A stretch of DNA of 64,000 nt from contig JACRJA010000062.1 in NCBI GenBank assembly GCA_016235745.1, forward strand, positions 62,001 to 126,000, given 5' to 3'. Below the pieces are notes generated by a model. The model ran no database searches, was not told the origin of the DNA, and worked only from the letters and a program-made list of their open reading frames with translations. The position numbers and the translations under genes are program-made. This document shows, one piece after another, positions 1 to 9,710 of this stretch (positions within the stretch are counted from its first letter, which is position 1; the number at the start of each line of letters is the position of its first letter). The DNA is from Rhodocyclales bacterium. Its GTDB lineage: Bacteria; Pseudomonadota; Gammaproteobacteria; Burkholderiales; Rhodocyclaceae.

Positions 1-103
1 TCAAACGCACGCCAGACTCCGTCTCTTCCTCGACGAACAAAAAGCGCCCCTCGCGCTCGATCACCGCCGCCACCGTCACGTGCGGCCGCCACACCTCACC
101 CAT
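1..103 (-). CDS. NUDIX hydrolase, N-terminal part only (runs off the window edge)
   Basis: Reverse-strand translation from ATG at 103: MGEVWRPHVTVAAVIEREGRFLFVEEETESGVRL..., typical NUDIX N-terminus. Confidence 0.8.
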   Translation of the reverse strand, partial: MGEVWRPHVTVAAVIEREGRFLFVEEETESGVRL

Positions 104-365
104 CGCACGCCTCTGCCTTTGCCGAAAAAAGCATTATAAGACCGGCGAAGCAGCCTGAGGTTCGCCGCCGCGCGTGCGGCCCTGCGCGCACAAGGGCAAC
201 GAAGGACAGGGCGCCCGCCAGGTCGCGCCCTTCCGTCAGGCGTACGCCCCAGGCCCCGGACGATCGCCTCGATCCACGGCGTCGCGCATCATTCAGGGAT
301 CGCGCGGCGATGGGCGCGCGTGAATTTTCCCTCCCACTGCGCCCCGCCGTAGTATGATTGGCGCC

Positions 366-1277
366 ATGCCCATCCAATGGTTTCCCGGCCACATGCACGC
401 GGCGCGGCGCAAGCTCGAAGAGACGCTTGCCGACGTCGACGTGCTCATCGAAGTGCTCGACGCGCGCATTCCCGCGGCCAGCCGCAATCCCCTGCTCGAG
501 ACGCTGCGCCGCAGCCGGCAGCGCCCCTGCCTGAAGCTGCTCAACAAGGCCGACCTCGCCGACCCAGCCCGCACCGCCGAATGGATCGCTGCCTTCGAGC
601 GCGAAGAGGGCGTGCGCGCGCTCGCCGTCTGCGCCAAGAATCCAGCCGACGTGCGCCGTATCCTGCCCGCCTGCGAGCGGCTCGCGCCGCACCGCAGCGC
701 GCCGACCAAACCGCTGCGGCTGATGATCGCCGGCATCCCCAACGTCGGCAAATCCACGCTCCTCAACGCCCTGGTCGGGCGCAAGGCCGCCAAGGTCGGC
801 GACGAGCCGGCGGTGACCAAGAGCGTGCAGCGCTACGATCTGCCCGGGCTGCGCAGCATCACCGACACCCCCGGCCTGATGTGGCCCAAGATCGAATTCG
901 ACGCCGATGGCTACCTCCTGGCCGCCTGCCACGCCATTGGCCGCAACGCCGTGGCCGAGGAAGAAGTGGCGGCCTTCCTTGCCGAGACCCTGCTCGCCCA
1001 AGGCTACGCCGAACGGCTCATCGCCCGCTACCGCTTCGATCCCACGGGACTGAGCGGCGCAGAGATCGTCGAAGCCATCGGCGAGCGGCGCGGCTGCCGG
1101 CGCAAGGGCGGCGAGCTCGACCGGGAAAAGGCGGCCAACATCCTCCTGCAGGATTTCCGCGAGGGCAAACTCGGCCCCCTCAGCCTCGAGACCCCCGCCT
1201 CGCGCGCCGCCATGATCGCCGCGCACGAGGCGGCACAGCTTGCCGACGACGACGCGCCTCAGCCGACCAGCCGATAA
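366..1277 (+). CDS. ylqF: YlqF/RbgA-family ribosome biogenesis GTPase
   Basis: MPIQWFPGHMHAARRKLEE... plus NKAD, GIPNVGKSTLLNAL and DTPG motifs in circularly permuted order; start at 366 preferred over 354. Confidence 0.92.
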   Translation: MPIQWFPGHMHAARRKLEETLADVDVLIEVLDARIPAASRNPLLETLRRSRQRPCLKLLNKADLADPARTAEWIAAFEREEGVRALAVCAKNPADVRRILPACERLAPHRSAPTKPLRLMIAGIPNVGKSTLLNALVGRKAAKVGDEPAVTKSVQRYDLPGLRSITDTPGLMWPKIEFDADGYLLAACHAIGRNAVAEEEVAAFLAETLLAQGYAERLIARYRFDPTGLSGAEIVEAIGERRGCRRKGGELDREKAANILLQDFREGKLGPLSLETPASRAAMIAAHEAAQLADDDAPQPTSR

Positions 1278-2140
1278 CCGATCGGCACTGTCAATCCTCC
1301 TTGGGCGCACACGGCCGCGTCCCCCTCGAGCGCCGCGACCCCCTCGCGCACGAGCGCGAGCGCCGCCTCGTCGAGCCAAGGCGCACCGGAGGAACGCTCG
1401 AGCTGCACGAGCGCCTTCCCTTCTACGCAGGCAAGCCGCACCCACGCGGTCCCCTCCACGCCGAGGCGCCGCGCTTTGGACGGATACACCTTGTGCGCCT
1501 CGAGCCAGGCACGCAGCCGCTCGGACCAGGGCGCCCCGCCCCGGGAAGCGGCGCCCACGCCCTCCCCTTCTCCGGCGCTTCCGGCAGACGGCCCGACACC
1601 CCCCTCCCTGCGCCCGTCCACAGCCGCCCCATCGCCCATCGCAACGGCAGGCTCGGCGCCGCGCCCCGCGCCCGCTTCCGGCGAAAACGCCTGCAACGGA
1701 GGATGTTCCTTCTCGCCGACCGGTTCCACCTTGGGCGCGGGCATCGCCTCCGCCGGGGCGACCCGCCTCTCGGGCGAAGACTGGCGCTGCAGCGTCACCG
1801 GCTTGGCTCGCGGCGCAGCCGTCTCCCGGACGGGAGCAGGCGCCGCCGGCCGAGGCGGGGGCAGGTGCGGCAAACCCTCGGCCGGCGGTTCGGAAACGGG
1901 CGCCGCGCGCCTACCCCCCCCTCCTGCCGCCTCGCCCGAATCCGCAGCCTCCTCCAGCGGCCCGATCAAGCTCACGGCAAAAGGCGGCGGCTCACGCGGC
2001 GGCCAGGCGGAAGAGAACCCCGCCGCCAGCAAGCCGAAGGCGAGCGCATGGACCGCGAGCGCCAAGGCCCACGCCGCCAGCGCCGGCCGCCAGCGCCGCT
2101 CTGCGCGACGCACCGCCCCCCCGAACGAATCTTCTTGCAT
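1259..2140 (-). CDS. TonB-like energy transducer
   Basis: N-terminal TM anchor, long Pro/Ala-rich middle, C-terminal TonB domain (YPSKARRLGVEGTAWVRLACVEGKALVQLERSSGAPWLDEAAL). Confidence 0.82.
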   Translation of the reverse strand: MQEDSFGGAVRRAERRWRPALAAWALALAVHALAFGLLAAGFSSAWPPREPPPFAVSLIGPLEEAADSGEAAGGGGRRAAPVSEPPAEGLPHLPPPRPAAPAPVRETAAPRAKPVTLQRQSSPERRVAPAEAMPAPKVEPVGEKEHPPLQAFSPEAGAGRGAEPAVAMGDGAAVDGRREGGVGPSAGSAGEGEGVGAASRGGAPWSERLRAWLEAHKVYPSKARRLGVEGTAWVRLACVEGKALVQLERSSGAPWLDEAALALVREGVAALEGDAAVCAQGGLTVPIGYRLVG

Positions 2141-2259
2141 CGACGCGTTTCGATGAAAAGCAAAAGGGGATTATCGCATTCGCACCTCGCCGGGGCACGC
2201 TTTCTTTCGCCGCGCCGGATTTACGCTATCATTGAACATACCCCAGAGGGAGCGAGACC

Positions 2260-2826
2260 ATGAGCGACAAAATCCCCGACCCGGTGCCCCAACACCCGCT
2301 GCTCGAGGGAAAACCCGAGATCGCGCGGGGACGCTACAGCATCGTACTCGACAAGGAAGACGGCGAGCGCGTCTATAAGATCATCACCCACCCGGACGAA
2401 TTCCTGCTCTACGCCGCCGACGACCGCCCCCAGGGGCCGCACTTCCCCACCGTCTACGCCTACCACGGCATCATCGGGCGCGCCAGCAATGGGTTTCCCA
2501 TGCACCTCTTCGAGGTGGAAAAACTCTATCCCATCCCCGAGACGAGCCCGGCGGCCGACGCCGCCCGGCGGCTGATCCACGCCTGGTGGGACCTGTGCCA
2601 GCAGTGGCAGCAGCTCGGCCAGATGATGGGACGCATCGCCCTGCAGCAGCTCACCGAGCTCAAGCCGCCGCCGTTCGACGCCGGCATGAAACAGGCCGTC
2701 GAAGCGCTGGCTCGTTTCGCCGAAACCTACCGCGTGATTCCCGACCTCCTCAGCCGCGACAACCTCATGATGCGCAAGGACGGCACGCTCGTCTTCTCCG
2801 ACCCCATCCGCCCCACCAAGGACTGA
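2260..2826 (+). CDS. Uncharacterized protein with weak protein-kinase-like motifs
   Basis: ARGRYSIVLDKEDGERVYKI ... DLLSRDNLMMRKDGTLVFSDPI resembles Gly-loop/Lys and catalytic-loop/DFG-like segments. Confidence 0.7.
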   Translation: MSDKIPDPVPQHPLLEGKPEIARGRYSIVLDKEDGERVYKIITHPDEFLLYAADDRPQGPHFPTVYAYHGIIGRASNGFPMHLFEVEKLYPIPETSPAADAARRLIHAWWDLCQQWQQLGQMMGRIALQQLTELKPPPFDAGMKQAVEALARFAETYRVIPDLLSRDNLMMRKDGTLVFSDPIRPTKD

Positions 2827-2868
2827 GCGGCGCCGCGTCTCTCTGCACGCACGGGCAGGACGAAGCGC

Positions 2869-3741
2869 TCAGGAAATCTTCGCTTCCAGCACCCATTCCC
2901 CCTGCCCCGGCGCCGCCTCCAGCCGCCCGGCCAGCCACGGCAGCCCCTCTTCCAGGCGTTGCGCCAGGACGTAGGGCGGATGCAGCACCACCAAGCCGCT
3001 CGCCGTCATGCCGCGGCCGCCCGCCGGGGGCGGCGCCACCTGCAGTTCCACCCGCAGATGATCTCCCGGTGCGAGGTTCACCAGACGCCGGCGCAGCGCT
3101 TCCGCCTCCACCCGCCGCAGGCGCGGGTACCACACGAGCACCGTCGCCTGCGGAAACTTTTCCAGCATCGCCCGCACCGCAGGAATGAGCCGCACGTAGT
3201 CGCCCCGCACTTCATAGGGAGGATCGACGAGGATCACGCCGCGACGCGAGGGGGGCGGCAGCACCTGCAGCGCGCCGGAAAAACCGTCGGTCGCCAGGCA
3301 ACGCACCTGCGCATCGCCGGCGAAGAGCCGCTCGAGCGCGGCGAAGTCGCGCGGATGGCGCTCGAAACACACCAGACGGTCACCCCCCCCGCCGTGGGCA
3401 CCACGGCGGGCAAACTGCCGCGCGATCGCCGGCGAACCAGGGTAGAGCTCCAGACGGCCAGCGGGATTGAACGCCGCCACCATCTCCAGATACGCAGCAA
3501 ACACCGCCGGCGCCTCGGCGCGCGCCGCCCACAGGCGAGCGATCCCCTCGCGGAATTCGTGGCTCGCCTGAGCGCCCCCCGCCCCGGCCCCCAGCCGATA
3601 GAGACCGGCGCCGGCATGGGTGTCGACGTAGGTCCAGGGAGCGGGTTTGGCGTTGAAGTACGCCAGCACCTCGGCCAGCACCCAGTGCTTGAGCACGTCG
3701 GCGTGATTGCCGGCGTGAAAACCGTGGCGATAGCTCAGCAA
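2869..3741 (-). CDS. rlmJ: 23S rRNA (adenine(2030)-N6)-methyltransferase RlmJ
   Basis: MLSYRHGFHAGNHADVLKHWVL..., VDPPYE motif. Confidence 0.93.
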   Translation of the reverse strand: MLSYRHGFHAGNHADVLKHWVLAEVLAYFNAKPAPWTYVDTHAGAGLYRLGAGAGGAQASHEFREGIARLWAARAEAPAVFAAYLEMVAAFNPAGRLELYPGSPAIARQFARRGAHGGGGDRLVCFERHPRDFAALERLFAGDAQVRCLATDGFSGALQVLPPPSRRGVILVDPPYEVRGDYVRLIPAVRAMLEKFPQATVLVWYPRLRRVEAEALRRRLVNLAPGDHLRVELQVAPPPAGGRGMTASGLVVLHPPYVLAQRLEEGLPWLAGRLEAAPGQGEWVLEAKIS

Positions 3742-3760
3742 CGCCTGTTCCTTTCGCGCC

Positions 3761-4741
3761 TCATCGAACCGGCAGGCCCGAGGCGTCGAACATTCCGGCG
3801 AAAAGCGCCGAACTCAGATAACGCTCGCCCGAATCCGGCAGCACGACGACGATGGTCTTGCCAGCGTATTCGTCGCGCTTGGCAAGCCGCAGCGCCGCCA
3901 CCACCGCCGCGCCGCTCGAAATCCCGGCCAGGATCCCCTCCTCGCGCGCCAGCCGCCGCGCCGTCTCCATCGCCTCTTCGTCGTCCACGCGCTCGATCAG
4001 ATCGATGAGCGACAGATCGAGCACCTCCGGCACGAAGCCCGCGCCGATGCCCTGGATCTTGTGCGGCCCGGGCTTTACCGGCAACCCTTCGCGCACCTGC
4101 GTGAGCACCGGGCTGCCTGCCGGTTCCACCGCCACCGACACGATGGGTTTGCCGCGGGTTTTCTTGAGGTAGCGGCTCACGCCGGTGATGGTCCCGCCGG
4201 TGCCCACGCCCGCCACGAAGACGTCCACCTGCCCGTCGGTGTCATTCCAGATCTCCGGCCCGGTGGTCTGCTCGTGGATCGCCGGGTTGGCCGGGTTACG
4301 GAACTGCTGCAGCATCACGTAACGCTGCGGGTCGGAGGCGGCCATCGCCTCAGCCTGCTCGATCGCCCCTTTCATCCCCTTGGCCCCTTCGGTGAGCACC
4401 AGCTTCGCCCCGAAGACGGCGAGCAGTTTCCGCCGCTCCAAGCTCATGGTCTCGGGCATGGTGAGGGTCAGAGGAATCCCCTTGGCCGCGGCCACGAACG
4501 CCAGGGCAATGCCCGTGTTGCCGCTCGTGGGCTCGATGAGCTCCTTGCCCGGACCGAGCAGGCCGCGGCGTTCGGCATCGGCCACCATGGCCGCGCCGAT
4601 ACGGCACTTCACGGAAAACGCGGGATTGCGCGCCTCGATCTTGGCGAGTACCGTCGCCTTGGCACCCGCCGTGAGCCGGTTCAAACGTACGAGCGGCGTG
4701 CGCCCGATGGACGCGGGATTGTCGGCAAACCAGTTGGCCAT
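3761..4741 (-). CDS. cysK: Cysteine synthase A
   Basis: [49 protein letters not shown]. Confidence 0.95.
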   Translation of the reverse strand: MANWFADNPASIGRTPLVRLNRLTAGAKATVLAKIEARNPAFSVKCRIGAAMVADAERRGLLGPGKELIEPTSGNTGIALAFVAAAKGIPLTLTMPETMSLERRKLLAVFGAKLVLTEGAKGMKGAIEQAEAMAASDPQRYVMLQQFRNPANPAIHEQTTGPEIWNDTDGQVDVFVAGVGTGGTITGVSRYLKKTRGKPIVSVAVEPAGSPVLTQVREGLPVKPGPHKIQGIGAGFVPEVLDLSLIDLIERVDDEEAMETARRLAREEGILAGISSGAAVVAALRLAKRDEYAGKTIVVVLPDSGERYLSSALFAGMFDASGLPVR

Positions 4742-4859
4742 CGTCTCTCTCCTCGATCAAGCGATTGGGCGCATGATACCCCGCGCGGCCCGCTCGCCCT
4801 ACAACCCGCCGCTCAAAGCTCATGACGATTCAGGCATAAGCCGCCTACGGGCGCTTCTC

Positions 4860-4887
4860 TTGACACGGAGAGAGCGTCCGCTATAAT
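4860..4887 (+). promoter_or_regulatory. Sigma70-type promoter of tRNA-Asn
   Basis: TTGACA (4860-4865), 16-nt spacer, TATAAT (4882-4887), about 13 nt upstream of the tRNA. Confidence 0.85.
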
Positions 4888-4899
4888 TCGAGCTCTTCT

Positions 4900-4975
4900 T
4901 CCCCGATAGCTCAGTCGGTAGAGCAACGGACTGTTAATCCGTGGGTCGCAGGTTCGAGCCCTGCTCGGGGAGCCA
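4900..4975 (+). tRNA. tRNA-Asn (anticodon GTT at 4933-4935), CCA encoded
   Basis: Acceptor TCCCCGA/TCGGGGA, GTT anticodon in ACTGTTAATCC loop region, GGTTCGAGCC T arm, discriminator G, CCA. Confidence 0.96.
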
Positions 4976-5032
4976 ACACCCACCTCACCCCATTTCTCTC
5001 GCCTGCTCGACGAATCGAGCCAGGGTCTTTCG

Positions 5033-5461
5033 GTGCGCCTCTGGTCACTCCACCCCTCGCTGCTCGATACCAAAGGGCTCGTCGCCCTGTGGCGCGAAGG
5101 ATTGCTCGCCCAAGCAGTGCTCGCCGGATCCACGCGCGGCTACCGCCACCATCCGCAGCTCGTGCGCTTCCGCGCGCATCCGATGCCGCTCACGGCCATC
5201 GCCGCCTACCTGCACGCGGTGGCCGACGAGGCCGAAGCGCGCAGCTATCGCTTCGACCGCGCGAAACTGCCGCCTCGCGAGGACGTCGCGCCCATCGACG
5301 TCAGCGAAGGACAACTCGCCCACGAATTCGCCCACCTATTGCGCAAGCTCGCCCAGCGCGACCCCGTACGCGCAGCGCGGCTCGACGGCACCACGCCGCG
5401 GCCGCATCCACTGATGCGCGTGGTGCCTGGGCCGGTAGCCGAGTGGGAAGTCGTGCGCTGA
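5033..5461 (+). CDS. Pyrimidine dimer DNA glycosylase/endonuclease V-like family protein
   Basis: [30 protein letters not shown]...[14 protein letters not shown] start. Confidence 0.75.
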   Translation: MRLWSLHPSLLDTKGLVALWREGLLAQAVLAGSTRGYRHHPQLVRFRAHPMPLTAIAAYLHAVADEAEARSYRFDRAKLPPREDVAPIDVSEGQLAHEFAHLLRKLAQRDPVRAARLDGTTPRPHPLMRVVPGPVAEWEVVR

Positions 5462-5517
5462 AGCACGCGCCGGCTCGTGTTATCCTCGCACGCTCCGTCG
5501 TTTCGTCTTCGTTGCCG

Positions 5518-6483
5518 ATGACCCCCGAACCTTCCGACGCACCTTCGCAAAAACTGCTCAAGCTGGAAAAGCGCCTGCTGCGCCAGGTCGGCCAGGCGAT
5601 CGCCGATTTCGGCCTGATCGAGGAAGGCGACACGGTGCTGGTGTGCGTCTCCGGCGGCAAGGATTCGCTTGGTCTGCTCGCGCTGCTGCAAAAGCTCCAG
5701 GCGCGCGCGCCGGTGCGCTTCCGCCTGATCGCGATGAACCTCGACCAGCGCCAGCCGGGTTTTCCCGAAGACGTGCTGCCGCGCCATTTCGCTCAGGCGG
5801 GGGTGGAATACCGCATCGTGCGCGAGAACACCTACGCCATCGTCAAGGAGAAGATCCCCGAGGGGAAGACCACCTGTTCGCTGTGCTCGCGCCTGCGCCG
5901 CGGCATCATCTACCGCACGGCGCGCGAACTGGGGGCGAACAAAGTGGCGCTGGGGCACCACCGCGACGACATCCTCGAGACCTTTTTCCTCAACCTCTTC
6001 TTCGCCGGTCGGCTGAAGGCGATGCCGCCGAAACTGCGCAACGACGAGGGCGACCTGGTGGTGATCCGGCCGCTCGCCTACTGTGCGGAAGAGGATCTGG
6101 CGCGCTACGCCCGCGGCATGAATTTTCCCATCATCCCCTGCTCGCTGTGCGGCTCGCAGGAAAACGCCCAGCGCCAGCAGGTGAAAGCCATGCTGCGCGC
6201 CTGGGAACGGGAAGATCCGCGCCGCATCGCCTCCATCTTCACCGCGCTCGGCCACGCCGTGCCCTCACACCTGCTCGACCGCGCGCTCTTCGATTTCGCC
6301 TCGCTCGCCGCGCCAGCCGGGGACGCGGAAGCGGCGCTCGACGAGGCCGTCGGCGCCGCGCCCGTGCCCATCCGTTTCTTCGGCGCCGCGAAGAATGGCC
6401 ACGAGTGCTTGACGCACGAGGCGCGCGCCGCGGAGGATACGAGCCCCATTCCCCCGCAACGCTGCGCTCCAAGCGCGCAGTAG
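5518..6483 (+). CDS. ttcA: tRNA 2-thiocytidine(32) synthetase TtcA
   Basis: [17 protein letters not shown]-loop, [38 protein letters not shown]; in-frame ATG at 5518 inside the longer ORF. Confidence 0.95.
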   Translation: MTPEPSDAPSQKLLKLEKRLLRQVGQAIADFGLIEEGDTVLVCVSGGKDSLGLLALLQKLQARAPVRFRLIAMNLDQRQPGFPEDVLPRHFAQAGVEYRIVRENTYAIVKEKIPEGKTTCSLCSRLRRGIIYRTARELGANKVALGHHRDDILETFFLNLFFAGRLKAMPPKLRNDEGDLVVIRPLAYCAEEDLARYARGMNFPIIPCSLCGSQENAQRQQVKAMLRAWEREDPRRIASIFTALGHAVPSHLLDRALFDFASLAAPAGDAEAALDEAVGAAPVPIRFFGAAKNGHECLTHEARAAEDTSPIPPQRCAPSAQ

Positions 6484-6489
6484 GTTCGA

Positions 6490-8811
6490 TCAGAACTTGA
6501 CGTTGATCGCGGCGTAGATCGAGCGCCCCATGCCCGGCACGGCGATGCCCCAGGGTACGGCATTGATGCTCATCGTCGTGCCCTGGCCGACGTAGGCTCC
6601 GCCCGTGGGCAGGTAGTAGAGCTTGTCGAAGAGGTTCTCCACGCCCACGTCCAGCCGCAGGTCTTTCCAATCGCGGCTCGCGCGCAGGTGCACCAGGCCA
6701 TAGCCCGGCGTCTCGATCTCGTTGCGCGCATCCGACACGTCGTCCTTGGGTGAGACGAGTTCCCAGTCGATCGCGTTGCTCCAGCCGGCGAGCTGGTGCG
6801 TGAGGGTGAGCGTGGCGCGCCAGGGGACGATGTTGTAGAGGCCGTCGTCGGTGTCGCGGTTCTCGCCCTTGGTGTAGCTCAACATGCCCTCGAAGCCGAA
6901 GGCGCCCAGGCTGGTGCGCGCGAGCGGCGCCTTGCCCGAGAGGTCGAACCCGTAGAGGCGCGCCGACTGGTTCTCGTAGCGCAAGACGACGAACTGGTTG
7001 CTTTTGAGGGTGGTGGCCGGGGCGTTCTTCGCCGCATCCCACTGCAGGGCGTCGATGTAGTCGTCGACGTAGGTGAGATAGGGCGTGAAGCGCAGGCCCC
7101 ATCGGCGGTCGGCGGCGTGCCAGTCGATCGTGGCCGAAAGGGTATAGGCTTTCTCCGGTTCGAGGTCGGGGTTGCCGATGTAGCCGTTGCCGTCGCCGAC
7201 GAAGTTGTTCATCACTGCCGCCATCGTCCAGGTCGACCACGGATAGCGCTCATAGAGGCTGGGCGAGCGGACTTTGCGCGCAAAACCGAGTTCGAATTCG
7301 CGCATCTCATCGAGCGTGTAGCGCGTAAGCGCGGTGAAATCGAGGTTGTCGTCGGTGCGCTTGCGGTCGCGCGCGTTGAAGGCGGCCGCGTCCCGTTTCT
7401 GATAGTTCATCATCATTCCCATGCCGTTCGTATCGGCATAGCCCTGCACTGGATCGGCGTCAGTGGTGACGTGCTCGTAGCGCACGCCAGCGAGCGCCAT
7501 CCAGCGCTCGTTCAATTTCGTCTCCCACTCGCCGAAGAGCCCGGCGCGGTCGCGCTCGCCGTTCTTGATGTTCCAGAAAGTGCCGGGCCACATGCCGGCG
7601 CCGGAGGGCGGCCACCAGTCGTCCAGCGTGTAGTGCTGGTACTCGCCGCCCAGGCGCAGCACGTCGCGTTCGCTCAAGGCGATGCTGGCAGTGAGTTTCG
7701 CTCCGGTGGTCCTGCTCTCGGTGTTCATCGGCATGCCGGCGGCACAGTTCGATCCAATCGGTGAACAAGGCTTGCCGTTCGGCGCCGTCGGACCGCCGGA
7801 GGCCGTGCCGTACCAGTAGCGCTTGTCTTCGCCGAAGTCCATGAAGTGATCCACGCTCTGGTGATAGGCCCGGGCATCGAGCGAGCCCCAGTCGAACTGG
7901 CCGAGGTAGCGCAGGTTGAAGAGGGTGGAGTCGTTGTCCAGCATGTCCATGCGCTGGTTGGGATAGAGCTGGTCGGCCACGTTCTGCACGGCGACCGAGG
8001 CATCGACGAGGTGCGCGCCGCTCTTGAGCGCCAGGCCGACGAGGTGGTTGCTCAGCTCATAGCTGGTGGAGCCGACTTCGTCGCGATCCAGGGTATGGCC
8101 GGCACGCCCGGTGGCGGTGAACTCCTTGAAGTTTCCGCCTGCGTCGTAGTTGTTTGCCTTGGCATACGCCCCGAGGTAGCGCACGCTCACCTGCTCGCCG
8201 GCGATCGTAGCCGCAGCATGCACGCCGAAGCCGTCGCCGTTGCTGCGGTAATACGTGCCGGCATCGCCGGTAACTAGAGTACCCTGACCGGGCGCAGCGA
8301 AGCGCGGTTTGGGTGTTTCGACCACGATCGCCCCGCCGATCGCGTCGCCCCCCACGCTCACCGGCGTGACGCCGGTCCATACCTGGATGGTTTCGACCTG
8401 GCTCGGATCGAGATAGGACAAGGCCGGGTTCATGTGATTGGGGCAGGCCGAGAGCAGATCCATGCCGTCGACCTGCAGCCGCAGCCGTTCGTCGGCCAGG
8501 CCGTGAATGGCCGGCAGGCTGGAAGCACCGCCCGCGCCGTAGAGCGTCACCCCCGGCACCCTGCGCAGCAGGCTCGCCGTGTCGGCGGTGGCGGCGCGCA
8601 GCGGGGCGAGCTCCTGCGGGCCGAGCGTGGCCGCCGGCGCAGCGGCCTGCTCTTTCGTCTCGGAGACGATCACGGGAGCGAGCACCGTGCCGCCTTGCGG
8701 CAACGCCTCGCTTTGCGCCCAGGCGGCGGGCACAGCGGCAAACGTGAGCGCCAAGGCGAGCGGCAGGGGCCTGCGCCGGGGCAGGAATGAACGCTCAGGA
8801 AATACGGTCAT
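6490..8811 (-). CDS. TonB-dependent copper receptor (OprC/NosA-like)
   Basis: Signal peptide, plug domain with VDGMDLLSACPNHMNPALSYLDPSQVETIQV; Met-rich loops; C-terminal aromatic/Phe ending (INVKF). Confidence 0.9.
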   Translation of the reverse strand: MTVFPERSFLPRRRPLPLALALTFAAVPAAWAQSEALPQGGTVLAPVIVSETKEQAAAPAATLGPQELAPLRAATADTASLLRRVPGVTLYGAGGASSLPAIHGLADERLRLQVDGMDLLSACPNHMNPALSYLDPSQVETIQVWTGVTPVSVGGDAIGGAIVVETPKPRFAAPGQGTLVTGDAGTYYRSNGDGFGVHAAATIAGEQVSVRYLGAYAKANNYDAGGNFKEFTATGRAGHTLDRDEVGSTSYELSNHLVGLALKSGAHLVDASVAVQNVADQLYPNQRMDMLDNDSTLFNLRYLGQFDWGSLDARAYHQSVDHFMDFGEDKRYWYGTASGGPTAPNGKPCSPIGSNCAAGMPMNTESRTTGAKLTASIALSERDVLRLGGEYQHYTLDDWWPPSGAGMWPGTFWNIKNGERDRAGLFGEWETKLNERWMALAGVRYEHVTTDADPVQGYADTNGMGMMMNYQKRDAAAFNARDRKRTDDNLDFTALTRYTLDEMREFELGFARKVRSPSLYERYPWSTWTMAAVMNNFVGDGNGYIGNPDLEPEKAYTLSATIDWHAADRRWGLRFTPYLTYVDDYIDALQWDAAKNAPATTLKSNQFVVLRYENQSARLYGFDLSGKAPLARTSLGAFGFEGMLSYTKGENRDTDDGLYNIVPWRATLTLTHQLAGWSNAIDWELVSPKDDVSDARNEIETPGYGLVHLRASRDWKDLRLDVGVENLFDKLYYLPTGGAYVGQGTTMSINAVPWGIAVPGMGRSIYAAINVKF

Positions 8812-8906
8812 GGCATGTGGCTCCTTGCGGGAGAGACGAAAAAGGGGTCGTCGACGCAGGCGGCGACGGGCGGCGCCATCGTAACGTTTCGTTTCCTGGG
8901 GCTCAA

Positions 8907-8920
8907 TTGAGGATTGTCAA
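8907..8920. promoter_or_regulatory. Putative Crp/Fnr-family (FNR/DNR-type) binding site
   Basis: TTGAGGATTGTCAA, inside the 6-6-6 palindrome AATTGA-GGATTG-TCAATT (8905-8922), in the divergent intergenic region. Confidence 0.65.
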
Positions 8921-9055
8921 TTTTTCCGGGGGCGGTTTTGACTTCGCGCAAACTCCCTGCGCGAGCGCATTGTCAACCCGGTTGCGCACGTCTAAGATTG
9001 CCTCATCGGCAGCTGTGCTACCTCAAAAGGGCGCCGCGAACGAGGTCGAGACACT

Positions 9056-9679
9056 ATGACAAAATATTATCTGCACCGCCGCTTTGCGCTCGCGCTACTG
9101 CCCCTTGCGCTGCTGCTGTCGGCCTGCGAGAAGGTCTCCCCGCCGGCCGCCTTTCACGCCACCGAGATCCGCGAAGCCTCCTTCGGCCGCGAGCTGCGTC
9201 TGCCCGACACCGAAGGGCGCGTGCGCACGCTCGCCGACTTCCGCGGCGAGGTGGTGGGGGTCTACTTCGGTTTCCTGCAATGCCCCGACGTGTGCCCCAC
9301 GGCGCTATCGCGCGCCGTGGAGGTGAAGCAGCTGCTGGGCGAAGAGGGAAAGCGTTTCCGTATCATCTTCGTCACGGTGGATCCCGAGCGGGATACGCCC
9401 GAGGTGGTACGGGCCTACCTCGACGCCTTCGATCCTTCGTTCGTCGGCCTGGTGGGCACTCCGGAAGAGGTGGCCCGCACGGCCGAGGAATTCCGCGTCT
9501 ATTATCGCAAGGTGCCCACCGGCAGCTCCTACACCATGGACCACACCGCCACCACTTTCGTGTACAATGCCAACGGCAAGCTTCGGCTGGCGGTGCCGCA
9601 TGCGCTGTCGGCCGAAGCATTCGCTGCCGACGTGCGGCGGCTGCTCGCTGAAACGGCGCCCGCTGAGCCAGGACGTTGA
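9056..9679 (+). CDS. SCO1/SenC/PrrC family copper chaperone lipoprotein
   Basis: Lipobox LLSACEK; CPDVCPT metal site; IIFVTVDPERDTPEVV; DHTATTFVYN. Confidence 0.93.
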   Translation: MTKYYLHRRFALALLPLALLLSACEKVSPPAAFHATEIREASFGRELRLPDTEGRVRTLADFRGEVVGVYFGFLQCPDVCPTALSRAVEVKQLLGEEGKRFRIIFVTVDPERDTPEVVRAYLDAFDPSFVGLVGTPEEVARTAEEFRVYYRKVPTGSSYTMDHTATTFVYNANGKLRLAVPHALSAEAFAADVRRLLAETAPAEPGR

Positions 9680-9710
9680 TCGCCCGCTTTTCCCACGCAA
9701 GGAGTCGACG

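Noticed and set aside
377-2263. 628-aa Arg/Pro-rich ORF on the plus strand
   Set aside because: Overlaps ylqF and the antisense of the tonB-like gene in another frame; no domain.
4900-5461. tRNA-Asn as an integration site for a genomic island
   Set aside because: No integrase, no repeated tRNA 3' end and only ordinary genes downstream.
8944-8964. TCGCGCA-N7-TGCGCGA inverted repeat in the copper promoter region
   Set aside because: Short GC-rich palindrome that can arise by chance; the nearby FNR-type site is the better regulatory candidate.
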